From contig MEFV01000008.1 of NCBI GenBank assembly GCA_001725255.1, forward strand, positions 1-64,000: DNA of 64,000 bases, read 5' to 3'. The DNA comes from Comamonas sp. SCN 67-35 (GTDB taxonomy: Bacteria > Pseudomonadota > Gammaproteobacteria > Burkholderiales > Burkholderiaceae_C). Below, piece after piece: positions 17,406 to 26,719 of the stretch; the first letter of the stretch is position 1; every line of letters starts with the position of its first letter. The notes under the pieces were generated by a model. It did no database searches. It had not been told where the DNA came from and saw only the letters and a program-made list of their open reading frames with translations. Position numbers and translations under genes: made by a program.

Positions 17406-18503
17406 TCAGGCCCTTCCGGTATTGAAGATGCCCGCCGGGTCGAACGCCTGCTTGAGCCGTTCATGAATGGCCCGCAGTGCCGGAGATTCAAGATAAAAAT
17501 CGGCTGTAGCGCCCGTCTCACCTGCGCTAGGCGCTCTGAAAAGAGTTGCGTTGCCGCCCACTGCGCGGGCCGCGGCGCGCAGGGCATCCCCGGCGGCGAG
17601 CGGCGCCTGCACCCAGCGCAGACCGCCGTGCCATTCGATCAGCGGCGCATCCACGCCCCCAGGCAGCGCCAGCACCGGCGCCGTCTGCGGCACCGACAGG
17701 CGCCACAGGGCGTGATCACCGGTCATGCCGGTAAACCACGGCAGGCGCTGGTCGCGGCAGGACTGCCAGTCGTCCGCCACATCGTCCAGCCGCTCGCCGC
17801 CCATGGCGCTGGCCGCGGCATCCACGGCCGCGCGCGCGCCGCACAGGCGCACATAGAGCAGCTCCTGGCCATCGGCGTGCACCCAGCAGCTTGCATTGAG
17901 CGGCAGGGGCTGGCGGCCCCACGCGGCCAGGCGGCGCAGCGCCTCGTCCTGCGTGCAGGCAAAGCGCAGGGTCGTCTCGGCTGCGGGCAAGGGCAGCACT
18001 TTCAGGCTGACCTCGGTGATCACGCCCAGTTGCCCCCAGCCGCCCGCCATCAGGCGCGAGACATCGTAGCCCGCCACGTTCTTCATCACCTGCCCGCCAA
18101 AGCGCAGCAGCTCGCCCTTGCCGTTGATGATCTCGACGCCGAGCACGAAGTCGCGCAACGCACCGACGCTGGCGCGCGCCGGCCCCGACAGGCCGCTGGC
18201 GACCATGCCGCCGACGGTGCCGCCCGGCGCGAAGAGCGGCGGCTCGAACGCCAGGGACTGCCCCCGCTCGGCCAGGGCGGCCTGCAGCTCGGCCACGGGC
18301 GTGCCGGCGCGGGCGGTGATGACGAGCTCCGTCGGTTCGTAATCGAGGATGCCGCGCAGCGGCCCCAGCTCCAGCACCTGCCCCCGCAGCGCCGCGCACC
18401 GGGGATGAAAGGACTTGGTGCCGCCGCCGCGCAGGCACAGCGGCGCGGCACGGGCGGCGGCATCGCGCACGCCGTCTGTGATCCGTTGAAGAAGGGCATC
18501 CAT
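17406..18503 (-). CDS. glcE: Glycolate oxidase FAD-binding subunit
   Basis: This 365-residue protein has the PCMH-type FAD-binding domain, with LCLRGGGTKSF, a PGGTVGGMVASGLSGP phosphate loop and KNVAGYDVSRLMAGGWGQLGVITEVSLKV. It ends in a GlcE-like C-terminus with HERLKQAFDPAGIFNTGR. It is the GlcE partner of GlcF, which follows directly. A copy of the dispersed repeat lies inside the frame and encodes about residues 320-339 (RAPSAGETGATADFYLES), replacing the shorter strand-loop normally found there. The frame is uninterrupted, so the enzyme is probably active. glcD is absent upstream; an ammonium transporter gene lies 45 bases away. Confidence 0.95.
   Translation of the reverse strand: MDALLQRITDGVRDAAARAAPLCLRGGGTKSFHPRCAALRGQVLELGPLRGILDYEPTELVITARAGTPVAELQAALAERGQSLAFEPPLFAPGGTVGGMVASGLSGPARASVGALRDFVLGVEIINGKGELLRFGGQVMKNVAGYDVSRLMAGGWGQLGVITEVSLKVLPLPAAETTLRFACTQDEALRRLAAWGRQPLPLNASCWVHADGQELLYVRLCGARAAVDAAASAMGGERLDDVADDWQSCRDQRLPWFTGMTGDHALWRLSVPQTAPVLALPGGVDAPLIEWHGGLRWVQAPLAAGDALRAAARAVGGNATLFRAPSAGETGATADFYLESPALRAIHERLKQAFDPAGIFNTGRA
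17487..17546 (+). repeat. Dispersed repeat, copy D, inside glcE
   Basis: ATTCAAGATAAAAATCGGCT followed by GTAGCGCCCGTCTCACCTG and GCGCTAGGCGCTCTGAAAAG is a more diverged copy. It aligns best with the prmB copy (AT-rich left flank, CGGCTGTAGCGCC, then the GCTCT right arm). It is AT-richer than the surrounding codons and is read in frame as part of glcE. Confidence 0.55.
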
Positions 18504-18548
18504 ATGATGAGATGGTACTGCCGCGCCGGGGAACGCTGGCGATCAAAC

Positions 18549-19922
18549 TCAACGATGGTAGGCCGTCTCCCCGTGTGAGGTGATGTCCAGGCCCTGACGC
18601 TCGGCCTCCTCGCCCACGCGCAGACCCACCAGCAGATCGGCTGCCTTGTAGGCGATGAACGAGGTCACCGCCGACCAGACGAGGGTGAACAGCACGCTTT
18701 TGAACTGGATCCAGACCTGGGCGCCCATGTCGAAGGCAGCGGGCGCCGCGCCGCCCGTGCCCCCCAGGCTCTGCGCGGCGAACACGCCGGTCAGCACGGC
18801 GCCGACGATGCCGCCCACGCCATGCACGCCGAACACGTCGAAGGCATCGTCCACCCGAAGCATGCGCTTGAGCCCACCCACGCCCCACAGGCAGGCCAGG
18901 CCCGCCACCATGCCGATGGCGATGGCCCCCATGGGCCCGACGAAACCGGCGGCCGGCGTGACGGCCACCAGCCCCGCCACGGCGCCCGAGGCTGCACCCA
19001 GCATCGACGCCTTGCCCTTGTGCAGCGCCTCGCCCGCGATCCACGACAGCGCGGCCGCAGCAGTGGCCAGCACGGTGTTGACGAAGGCCAGGCCCGCCAC
19101 GGCGTTGGCTGCACCAGCCGAACCGGCGTTGAAGCCAAACCAGCCCACCCACAGCAGCGACGCACCCACCATGGTCAGCGTGAGCGAGTGCGGCGTGAAC
19201 GCCTCGCGTTCGAACCCAATGCGCCGGCCCACCAGGCGCGCGCCCACCAGGCCCGCCATGCCAGCGTTGATGTGCACCACGGTGCCGCCTGCGAAATCCA
19301 GCGCACCGCCGGCGCCCAGCAGGCCGCCGCCCCACACGATGTGCGCCATGGGCACGTAGCCGATGCTGAACCACAGCAGCGAGAAGATGAGCACGGCGGA
19401 GAACCGGATGCGCTCGGCGAACGAGCCCACGACCAGCGCCACGGTGATGGCCGCGAACGTGCCCTGGAAGGCGACGAAGACGTACTCGGGAATGGTGGGC
19501 AGCGCGCCGAAGGTCTCCATGTTCACACCCCTCAGGAAGACCTTGGCCAAACCGCCCACGAACCGACCTTCGCCCGAGAACGCCAGGCTGTAGCCATACA
19601 TCGCCCAAAGGACGGAAACGAGCGAGAAGATCACGAACACCTGCATCAGCACCGACAGCATGTTCTTGCTGCGGCCCAGCCCGCCGTAGAACAGTGCCAG
19701 GCCCGGCAGGGTCATCAGGATCACGAGCAGCGTGGAGGTGAGCATCCAGGCGGTGTCGCCCGAATCGAGCTTGGGCGCCGGCGCCTCGGAAGCAGGCGCG
19801 GTGGGCGCGGCGGCTTGCGCGGCGGCCGCCGGCTCGGGGGCGGATGCGGCCTGCGCCAGCGCGCCGGTGCCGCCGGCCAACAGGCTCAGACCAAGTAGCA
19901 GGGAAGCGAGCAGCTTTTTCAT
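18549..19922 (-). CDS. amtB: Ammonium transporter AmtB (with signal peptide and Ala/Pro-rich spacer)
   Basis: Amt proteins are trimeric channels for ammonia/ammonium in the inner membrane, blocked by GlnK. The 457 residues begin with a cleavable signal peptide (to about residue 24), then an Ala/Pro-rich spacer, then eleven membrane helices with the family motifs LALFYGGLGRSKNMLSV, FAGGTVVHINAGMAGLVGA (pore His) and FGVHGVGGIVG (second pore His). It is the last gene of the torF-glnK-amtB-amtB unit, 61 bases after the second amtB. This one resembles the classical glnK-linked AmtB more than the tandem copy does. Confidence 0.95.
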   Translation of the reverse strand: MKKLLASLLLGLSLLAGGTGALAQAASAPEPAAAAQAAAPTAPASEAPAPKLDSGDTAWMLTSTLLVILMTLPGLALFYGGLGRSKNMLSVLMQVFVIFSLVSVLWAMYGYSLAFSGEGRFVGGLAKVFLRGVNMETFGALPTIPEYVFVAFQGTFAAITVALVVGSFAERIRFSAVLIFSLLWFSIGYVPMAHIVWGGGLLGAGGALDFAGGTVVHINAGMAGLVGARLVGRRIGFEREAFTPHSLTLTMVGASLLWVGWFGFNAGSAGAANAVAGLAFVNTVLATAAAALSWIAGEALHKGKASMLGAASGAVAGLVAVTPAAGFVGPMGAIAIGMVAGLACLWGVGGLKRMLRVDDAFDVFGVHGVGGIVGAVLTGVFAAQSLGGTGGAAPAAFDMGAQVWIQFKSVLFTLVWSAVTSFIAYKAADLLVGLRVGEEAERQGLDITSHGETAYHR

Positions 19923-19983
19923 GGCGTTTCTCCGTCGTGGGAATTCAGGGCGCCGCCTGGATCGTCTCGCCGGCGCGGCCGGC

Positions 19984-21186
19984 CTACGGTCTGGCGACGA
20001 TGTCCGGCGTCGCGCCGATCTTGTGGATCGCCAGGTCGGCGCCGACGAACTCGTCTTCCTGGCTCAGGCGTATGCCCACGGTCTTGCGCAGCGTGCCGTA
20101 CACCACAAAGCCGCCCAGAGCCGCCAGAGCGACGCCCAGCAAGGTGCCCACGAGCTGGCTCCAGAAGCTCACGCCGCCCAGCCCCCCCAGCGCCTTCTGC
20201 CCGAAGATGCCGCATGCAAGGCCGCCCCAGGTGCCGCACAGGCCGTGCAGCGGCCAGACGCCGAGCACGTCGTCGATCTTCCAGCGGTTCTGCGTGAGCG
20301 TGAACAGGCGCACGAAGAGCACCCCCGCGACCGCGCCAATCACCAGCGCCGCCAGCGGATGCACGAGATCGGAGCTGGCGCAGATCGCCACCAACCCCGC
20401 CAGCGCGCCGTTGTGCACGAAGCCCGGGTCGTTGCGCCCGGCCAGCAGGGCCGCCAGCGTGCCGCCCACCATCGCCATGAGCGAGTTCATCGCCACCAGG
20501 CCGGTGATCTTGTCCAGCGACTGCGCGCTCATGACGTTGAACCCGAACCAGCCCACGATGAGAATCCAGGCGCCCAGCGCCAGGAAGGGAATGCTCGACG
20601 GCGGGTGTGCCTTCACGCCGCCGTCCCGGGCATAGTGCCCGCGGCGCGCGCCCAGTTGCAGCACCGCCATCAGCGCGATCCAGCCGCCCACCGCATGCAC
20701 CACCACGCTGCCGGCAAAGTCGTGGAACGGCGCCCCGAAGTGCGCCTGCAGCCACGTCTGCACGCCATACGCGCCATTCCACGCCACCCCCTCGAACAGG
20801 GGATAGATCAGGCCGACGATGACGAAGGTGGCCACCAGCTGCGGCGTGAAGCGCGCGCGCTCGGCGATGCCACCCGAGACGATGGCCGGCACCGCCGCAG
20901 CGAAAGTCAGGAGGAAGAAGAAGCGCGTGACGTCATAGCCGTTGTGCTGCGCCAGCACGCTGGCTCCGCTGAAGAAATGCTCGCCATAGGCCACACCATA
21001 GCCAATGAAGAAGTACGCCAGCGTGGAGACGGAAAAATCCACGAGGATTTTGACGAGCGCGTTGACCTGGTTTTTTTCACGCACGGTGCCCAGCTCCAGG
21101 AAGGCGAAGCCGGCGTGCATGGCCAGGATGAGGATGGCGCCCAGCAGGATGAACAGGACATCGGAAGGCGTGTGCAGCGTCTGCAT
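19984..21186 (-). CDS. Second ammonium transporter of the Amt/Rh family
   Basis: The 400-residue protein lacks a signal peptide and begins MQTLHTPSDVLFILLGAILI. Amt landmarks are FAGSVVVHAVGGWIAL (pore His), WFGFNVMSAQ and WPLHGLCGTWGG (second His). It carries FLELGTVREKNQVN in place of the usual Phe-Tyr-Gly-Gly segment, typical of a distinct Amt subgroup that sits beside glnK. It starts 17 bases after glnK. Two tandem, dissimilar Amt genes suggest different affinity or a sensor-type role for one of them. Confidence 0.93.
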   Translation of the reverse strand: MQTLHTPSDVLFILLGAILILAMHAGFAFLELGTVREKNQVNALVKILVDFSVSTLAYFFIGYGVAYGEHFFSGASVLAQHNGYDVTRFFFLLTFAAAVPAIVSGGIAERARFTPQLVATFVIVGLIYPLFEGVAWNGAYGVQTWLQAHFGAPFHDFAGSVVVHAVGGWIALMAVLQLGARRGHYARDGGVKAHPPSSIPFLALGAWILIVGWFGFNVMSAQSLDKITGLVAMNSLMAMVGGTLAALLAGRNDPGFVHNGALAGLVAICASSDLVHPLAALVIGAVAGVLFVRLFTLTQNRWKIDDVLGVWPLHGLCGTWGGLACGIFGQKALGGLGGVSFWSQLVGTLLGVALAALGGFVVYGTLRKTVGIRLSQEDEFVGADLAIHKIGATPDIVARP

Positions 21187-21203
21187 GAGAGGTTTCTTTT
21201 CTT

Positions 21204-22296
<1,093 letters not shown>

Positions 22297-22335
22297 GGTT
22301 CCTCCAAGGGATTTGCAATGAGGTCACTCCCTCAA

Positions 22336-22351
22336 TGCACGGACCGTGCCA
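22336..22351 (-). promoter_or_regulatory. Sigma-54 promoter upstream of torF-glnK-amtB
   Basis: On the minus strand TGGCACGGTCCGTGCA matches the -24/-12 consensus, with GG and GC dinucleotides 10 bases apart. It lies 40 bases upstream of the torF start, suitable for NtrC control of nitrogen-scavenging genes. The same bases form a GCACGG-A-CCGTGC palindrome, so an operator role is an alternative. Confidence 0.6.
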
Positions 22352-22432
22352 GTCCCTCTTACGAGTACATTTGCCCGACAACACGCATGGATGCCGCTGG
22401 CGCCACGCACCAGATTGGGGAGAATCCGCATC

Positions 22433-23977
22433 ATGAGTCTCGCTTTGGTGCAGAGCCGTGCGTTGCTCGGCCTGCAGGCGCCCGCCGTGACGGTGGAGGT
22501 GCATCTGGCCAACGGCCTGCCCTCGTTCACGCTCGTGGGTCTGGCCGACGTGGAGGTGAAGGAAGCGCGTGAACGCGTGCGCGCGGCCCTCCTCAACAGC
22601 GGGCTGGAGTTTCCATCGAACAAGCGCATCACCGTCAATCTGGCGCCCGCCGACCTGCCCAAGGATTCGGGGCGCTTCGACCTGCCGATCGCGCTCGGCC
22701 TGCTGGCCGCCAGCGGCCAGATCGATGCGGCGCGCATGGCGGGCTGGGAATTCGCCGGCGAGCTTTCCCTTTCCGGCCAGCTGCGGCCGGTGCGCGGCGC
22801 GCTGGCCACGGCGCTGGCGCTGCGCACGCAGGGCGAGCAGGCGCGTATGGTGCTGCCCACCGAGAGCGCGCGCGAGGCCGCGCTGGTACCCGATGCCGCC
22901 ATCTATGCTGCCGAGCATCTGCTGGACGTGGTGGCGCAGTTTCTGCCGCCCGGCAGTGGCGAGGTGGGCGATGCGGGCGCGGCGAGCGGCTGGCAGCGCG
23001 TGCAGCCTCTGGCACCCGAGGCCGCCGCCGACGGCCCGGATCTGGCCGACGTGAAGGGCCAGGCCGCGGCGCGCCGCGCGCTGGAGATCGCCGCCGCCGG
23101 AGGCCACGGCCTGCTGCTGGTGGGCCCGCCCGGCTCGGGCAAATCCATGCTGGCGCAGCGCTTCGCGGGCATCCTGCCGCCGATGCGGATCGAGGAAGCG
23201 CTGGAGAGCGCGGCCATCGCCAGTCTCGCGGGGCGCTTCACTCCGGGGCACTGGATGCAGCGCCCCACGGCCAGCCCACACCATACCTGCAGCGCGGTGG
23301 CGCTGGTTGGCGGTGGCTCGCCACCGCGCCCGGGCGAGATTTCCATCGCCCATCAAGGGGTGCTTTTCCTCGATGAATTCCCCGAGTTCGCGCGCAGCGC
23401 GCTCGAAGCCCTGCGCGAGCCGCTGGAGAGCGGCCACATCACGATCGCCCGCGCGGCGCAGCGTGCCGAATTCCCCGCGCGCTTTCAGCTCATTGCGGCA
23501 ATGAACCCCTGCCCCTGCGGCTTTGCCGGTTCGCGCCAGCGCGCCTGCCGCTGCACGCCCGAGCAGATCGCGCGCTACCAGGGCAGGCTCTCCGGCCCTC
23601 TGCTCGACCGCATCGACCTGCATGTGGAGGTGCCGCACCTGCCCGCCGATGAACTGCTGGGCACCGCGCCCGGCGAGCCGAGTGCCGCCGTGCGTGCGCG
23701 TGTGTCGGCCGCGCATGAGCGGGCCATCGCGCGTCAGGGCGTGCCCAATCAGGCGCTCGCCGGGCAGGCGCTGCAGGCCATGGCACAGCTGGACGATGCC
23801 GCGGGCCGCTTCCTGCAAACCGCCGCGGCACGCCTGGCCTGGTCGGCGCGCGCCACGCATCGCGCGCTCAGGGTGGCACGCACCATCGCCGATCTGGCAG
23901 GCTCGCAGCACATCACCGTCGCGCACGTGGGCGAGGCGATCCAGTACCGGCGGGTGCTGCAGCCAGCGCAAGCCTGA
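22433..23977 (+). CDS. YifB family Mg chelatase-like AAA ATPase (ComM-like)
   Basis: The 514-residue protein has an N-terminal ChlI/Lon-like domain (SLALVQSRALLGLQAPAVTVEVHL split here by position), a central AAA+ module with GPPGSGKSMLAQRF and LFLDEFPEF, a cysteine-rich CPCGFAGSRQRACRC insertion, and a C-terminal lid. ComM-type members act as hexameric helicases that promote branch migration during natural transformation. The ATG at 22433 fits the family start; the frame extends further upstream without support. It is divergent from torF. Confidence 0.93.
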   Translation: MSLALVQSRALLGLQAPAVTVEVHLANGLPSFTLVGLADVEVKEARERVRAALLNSGLEFPSNKRITVNLAPADLPKDSGRFDLPIALGLLAASGQIDAARMAGWEFAGELSLSGQLRPVRGALATALALRTQGEQARMVLPTESAREAALVPDAAIYAAEHLLDVVAQFLPPGSGEVGDAGAASGWQRVQPLAPEAAADGPDLADVKGQAAARRALEIAAAGGHGLLLVGPPGSGKSMLAQRFAGILPPMRIEEALESAAIASLAGRFTPGHWMQRPTASPHHTCSAVALVGGGSPPRPGEISIAHQGVLFLDEFPEFARSALEALREPLESGHITIARAAQRAEFPARFQLIAAMNPCPCGFAGSRQRACRCTPEQIARYQGRLSGPLLDRIDLHVEVPHLPADELLGTAPGEPSAAVRARVSAAHERAIARQGVPNQALAGQALQAMAQLDDAAGRFLQTAAARLAWSARATHRALRVARTIADLAGSQHITVAHVGEAIQYRRVLQPAQA

Positions 23978-24005
23978 CGGGATGGGCGAAACGCACCGCC
24001 CACCC

Positions 24006-24050
24006 TTGCATTCAATCTCGATTGAGACTACATTCGATCTCAATTGGAGA
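24006..24050 (+). promoter_or_regulatory. Promoter with two operator copies for the Xre/RES module
   Basis: A -35-like TTGCAT (24006-24011) and a -10-like TACATT (24028-24033) are 16 bases apart. An imperfect palindrome ATCTCGATTGAGA lies between them (24015-24027) and a second, ATCTCAATTGGAGA, follows (24037-24050), two helical turns downstream. This is the expected design for repression by the antitoxin, whose start is at 24056. Confidence 0.6.
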
Positions 24051-24055
24051 CCCTC

Positions 24056-24550
24056 ATGTCCGCTTCCGCGTCCGCTCCCCCCGTCGTCCGTGATCGCAGC
24101 GCCAGTTACGCACCGCAGCGGCCCGCGCACGCCCAGGTGTTCGAGCTCTCGGCCATCGAGCGCGCCCGCATGGTCAAGCAGGGTGTGCCCGCGCGCGCCG
24201 TGCAGGAGCTGAGCGCGGCCATGGGCCTGCCGCGCGAGCAGTTCATGCGTGCCGCGGGCCTGGCGCGCTCCACGGTGGAGCGCAAGATCGCCGCGCGCGG
24301 CATGCTTTCCGAATCCGAAAGCGAAAAGCTCGTCGGCATCTCGCGCCTGATCGGCCAGGTGCAGGCCATGGTGCAGGCCTCGGGCGAAACGGCGCAGGAG
24401 TTCAGCGCGCCGCGCTGGTTCGCCGCCTGGATCGCGCAGCCGGTGGCGGCGCTCAGCGGCCTGTGCCCGCAGGAGCTGCTCGATACCGCCGACGGCCGCG
24501 AGGCGCTGGGCAATCTGCTCACGCAGATGCAGTTCGGCGTCTATGCCTGA
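24056..24550 (+). CDS. Xre/MbcA/ParS-type antitoxin
   Basis: This 164-residue antitoxin has an N-terminal DNA-binding region with a degenerate helix-turn-helix (AMGLPREQFMRAAGLARSTVERKIA) and a C-terminal MbcA/ParS toxin-binding domain (FSAPRWFAAWIAQPVAALSGLCPQEL split by position, then TADGREALGNLLTQMQFGVYA). Such antitoxins bind and inhibit RES-domain toxins and repress their own operon. The ATG at 24056 has GGAGA 7 bases upstream; a TTG at 24044 is less likely. It overlaps the toxin gene by 8 bases. Confidence 0.92.
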   Translation: MSASASAPPVVRDRSASYAPQRPAHAQVFELSAIERARMVKQGVPARAVQELSAAMGLPREQFMRAAGLARSTVERKIAARGMLSESESEKLVGISRLIGQVQAMVQASGETAQEFSAPRWFAAWIAQPVAALSGLCPQELLDTADGREALGNLLTQMQFGVYA

Positions 24551-25043
24551 GGCGCCCGCCCTCGCCTTCTGGCGCATCGCCAGCGACACGCCCGAATACA
24601 CTGCCGACGACCTGAGCGGCGCCGGCGCCGAGCGCAGCGGCGGCCGCTGGAACGCGCGCGGCCAGCCGTTGGTCTATGCCAGCAGCACGCGCGCACTCGC
24701 CTGCCTGGAAACCGTGGTGCACCTGGGCGGCGGCATGGCGCTGCCGCTCAACCGCTACCTGGTGCGCCTCGACGTGCCCGCCGAGCTCTGGGCCGCGCGC
24801 ACCGTGTTCGACGCCGCGCGATACGTGGGCTGGGACGCACTGCCCTCCGGGCGCACCAGCATCGCCTGGGGCATGGCCTGGGCGCAGCAGGGCGCGAGTT
24901 GTCTGGCCGAGGTGCCCTCGGTCATCGTGCCCGAGGAGCGCAATCTGCTCCTCAATCCGCGCCACCCCGACGCCCACCGGGTCAAGGCCACCAAGCTGCG
25001 CCGCTGGCTGTACGACGCGCGTACCATGGCCCGCACACCATGA
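24543..25043 (+). CDS. RES domain toxin (NAD+ phosphorylase type)
   Basis: RES toxins deplete cellular NAD+. The 166-residue protein has the core RES motifs: Arg in AFWRIAS, GAERSGGRWNARGQPLVYAS (Gly-rich, with the second Arg), LACLETVVHL (conserved Glu) and the Ser/Asn-bearing C-terminal VPSVIVPEERNLLLNPRHPD. The gene overlaps the antitoxin upstream, and its stop overlaps the start of the downstream GST gene (ATGA), so the GST is probably co-expressed. All active-site residues I expect are present. Confidence 0.92.
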   Translation: MPEAPALAFWRIASDTPEYTADDLSGAGAERSGGRWNARGQPLVYASSTRALACLETVVHLGGGMALPLNRYLVRLDVPAELWAARTVFDAARYVGWDALPSGRTSIAWGMAWAQQGASCLAEVPSVIVPEERNLLLNPRHPDAHRVKATKLRRWLYDARTMARTP

Positions 25044-25690
25044 TGATCCTCGACGCCCTGAGCCCCGCCCCGCGCTGCCTGCGCATGTTCCTGCTGGAAA
25101 AAGGCCTGCGCCTGCCGATGCAGCAGGTGGACGTGTTCAGCGGCGAGAACCGTCAGGCACCGTATCTGGCGCACAACCCGGCCGGGCAGACGCCGGCGCT
25201 GCTGCTCGATGACGGCACCTGCATCGCCGAATCGGTGGCGATCATGGAATACCTGGAAGAGCGCCACCGCGCGCCCGCGCTGATCGGCGCCACGCCCGAG
25301 GAGCGCGCGGCCACGCGCCAATGGCAGCGCCGCGCCGAGCTCAATGTGACGGAGCACATCCACAACGCCTACCACTGGGCCGAGGGCCTGGCGCGCTTCA
25401 CCGGCCGCATCCCGGTGGAGCCCGAGGCCGCCGCCGCGCTCAAGCGCGTGGCGCAGGACCGCCTCGCCTGGCTCGACGCGATGCTGGGCGACGGCCCGTG
25501 GCTGGCGGGCGAGCGCTTCACGCTGGCCGATATCTGGCTTTACGTATGGCTGGATTTCGGAGCCTCGGTGGGCCAGCCGTTCGACCATGCGCTGGCGCGC
25601 CTCACGCCCTGGTTCGAGCGCGTGGCCGCGCGGCCCTCGGCGCAGGCCAGCCTGCACCCGGCGTGCAAGCCGGGCGGCGCGCGCGGCTGA
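25040..25690 (+). CDS. Glutathione S-transferase family protein
   Basis: The 216-residue protein has a thioredoxin-like N-terminal domain (SPAPRCLRMFLLEKGL, NPAGQTPALLLDDGTCIAESVAIMEYLEE with the cis-Pro and the glutathione-contacting Glu-Ser) and an all-helical C-terminal domain with AGERFTLADIWLYVWLDF. It may detoxify electrophiles or act on a glutathione adduct. Its start codon overlaps the RES toxin stop, which is unusual for a core-type gene and implies translational coupling to the toxin module. It converges with the membrane-protein operon to the right. Confidence 0.92.
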   Translation: MMILDALSPAPRCLRMFLLEKGLRLPMQQVDVFSGENRQAPYLAHNPAGQTPALLLDDGTCIAESVAIMEYLEERHRAPALIGATPEERAATRQWQRRAELNVTEHIHNAYHWAEGLARFTGRIPVEPEAAAALKRVAQDRLAWLDAMLGDGPWLAGERFTLADIWLYVWLDFGASVGQPFDHALARLTPWFERVAARPSAQASLHPACKPGGARG

Positions 25691-25718
25691 AAGCGCCCGG
25701 GCGGCGCATGGCCCGCGA

Positions 25719-26411
25719 TCAGAGCTCCTTCAGGATGTCGTTGCGCCTGGCAACGTAGGCCGCCTCGTCGATCAGGCCCTCGTCGCACAGCGCCTTGAGC
25801 GTGCGCAGCCGCTGGGCCGGATCACGGCTCGCCGCGCCGCGAACGCCGCCGCCAGAAGACCGCGCCTTGGCCGCCTCGGTGCGCGCGGCCAGCCAGGCGC
25901 GGCTGCGCTGCTCGTGGTCGCGCGCCGATTCACCCGGCTCGCGCCTGGGCCCCAGGCGGATCAGCCGCAGTCCGAGCTTGCCGAGCCAGAGCCACAGCGT
26001 CAGGAACACCGCACTCCAGATCAGCCCGGCCCAGAAGATCGTCAGCGCCAGGATGGGGCGTGGCTCGCCATCGGCCAGAAGGCAGACGATGCGCACCGAG
26101 GTGCCGTGCTGCCCCGGCTTGTACGAATAGGCCTGCGTCAGGATGCGGAACTGCCCGTCCGGGCAGACCAGCGGCGTGGCCACCTCCAGCAGCGACGGGA
26201 AGACCGAGCCAACCGCCACCACCCACAGCACATAGCCCAGGAACAGCCAGAGGACGGCCCACACGAGCAGCCCGAGCAGATGGCTGACCAGCACCTGGAC
26301 GCGCTCGGCGCCGGGCGCCAGGCTCACGAACCAGGCCAGGCGCAGGGCAAAGAAGGCCCAGGAGACGAGCAGGAACATGCCGATCGAGGGCAGCGAGGGC
26401 AGGGCGGTCAT
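25719..26411 (-). CDS. Membrane protein with C-terminal SHOCT-like domain
   Basis: The 230-residue protein has about four membrane segments (residues 10-30, 40-70, and two near 120-150) with an extracytoplasmic loop containing cysteines (VCPDGQF, VRIVCLL). A charged linker and a C-terminal SHOCT-like helix pair, QRLRTLKALCDEGLIDEAAYVARRNDIL, follow. SHOCT domains are oligomerisation modules of unknown detail. The start at 26411 overlaps the upstream stop by one base. It is the last gene of a five-gene minus-strand operon of unassigned function. Confidence 0.75.
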   Translation of the reverse strand: MTALPSLPSIGMFLLVSWAFFALRLAWFVSLAPGAERVQVLVSHLLGLLVWAVLWLFLGYVLWVVAVGSVFPSLLEVATPLVCPDGQFRILTQAYSYKPGQHGTSVRIVCLLADGEPRPILALTIFWAGLIWSAVFLTLWLWLGKLGLRLIRLGPRREPGESARDHEQRSRAWLAARTEAAKARSSGGGVRGAASRDPAQRLRTLKALCDEGLIDEAAYVARRNDILKEL

Positions 26412-26719
26412 CACAGCGCCTTCAGCACCTTCAGCACCTCGGCGCGCCTGGCCTGGCATCCCATCTCGGTGATCAGGCGCTGATCGCGCAGGCCCGTGAA
26501 CCGGAGCAGGCGCTCGGCGGGGTCGCCGCCGCCCGTCAGGCCGGGAAACCAACACAGCAGCCATGAGCCGGGCGAATAGTGCGAGTGCAGGCCGAGCTTG
26601 CGCAGCACCACGCACATGATGAAAAACGGCAGCACGAGGGTGAGCACGGCGGTGATCAGCACGATCCACGCCCCAGGTTCATGCCGTCCATGGCCTTCCC
26701 CCTGTTCCGTAGTGGTCAC
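26411..26719 (-). CDS. Small single-span membrane protein of unknown function
   Basis: This 102-residue protein has a charged N-terminus, one strong hydrophobic segment at about residues 19-40 (WIVLITAVLTLVLPFFIMCV), and a short soluble C-terminal domain ending in a helical EVLKVLKAL. The start is a GTG overlapping the upstream stop (GTGA at 26716-26719) and its own stop touches the next start, so it is translationally coupled on both sides. No known family was recognised. Confidence 0.6.
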   Translation of the reverse strand: MTTTEQGEGHGRHEPGAWIVLITAVLTLVLPFFIMCVVLRKLGLHSHYSPGSWLLCWFPGLTGGGDPAERLLRFTGLRDQRLITEMGCQARRAEVLKVLKAL

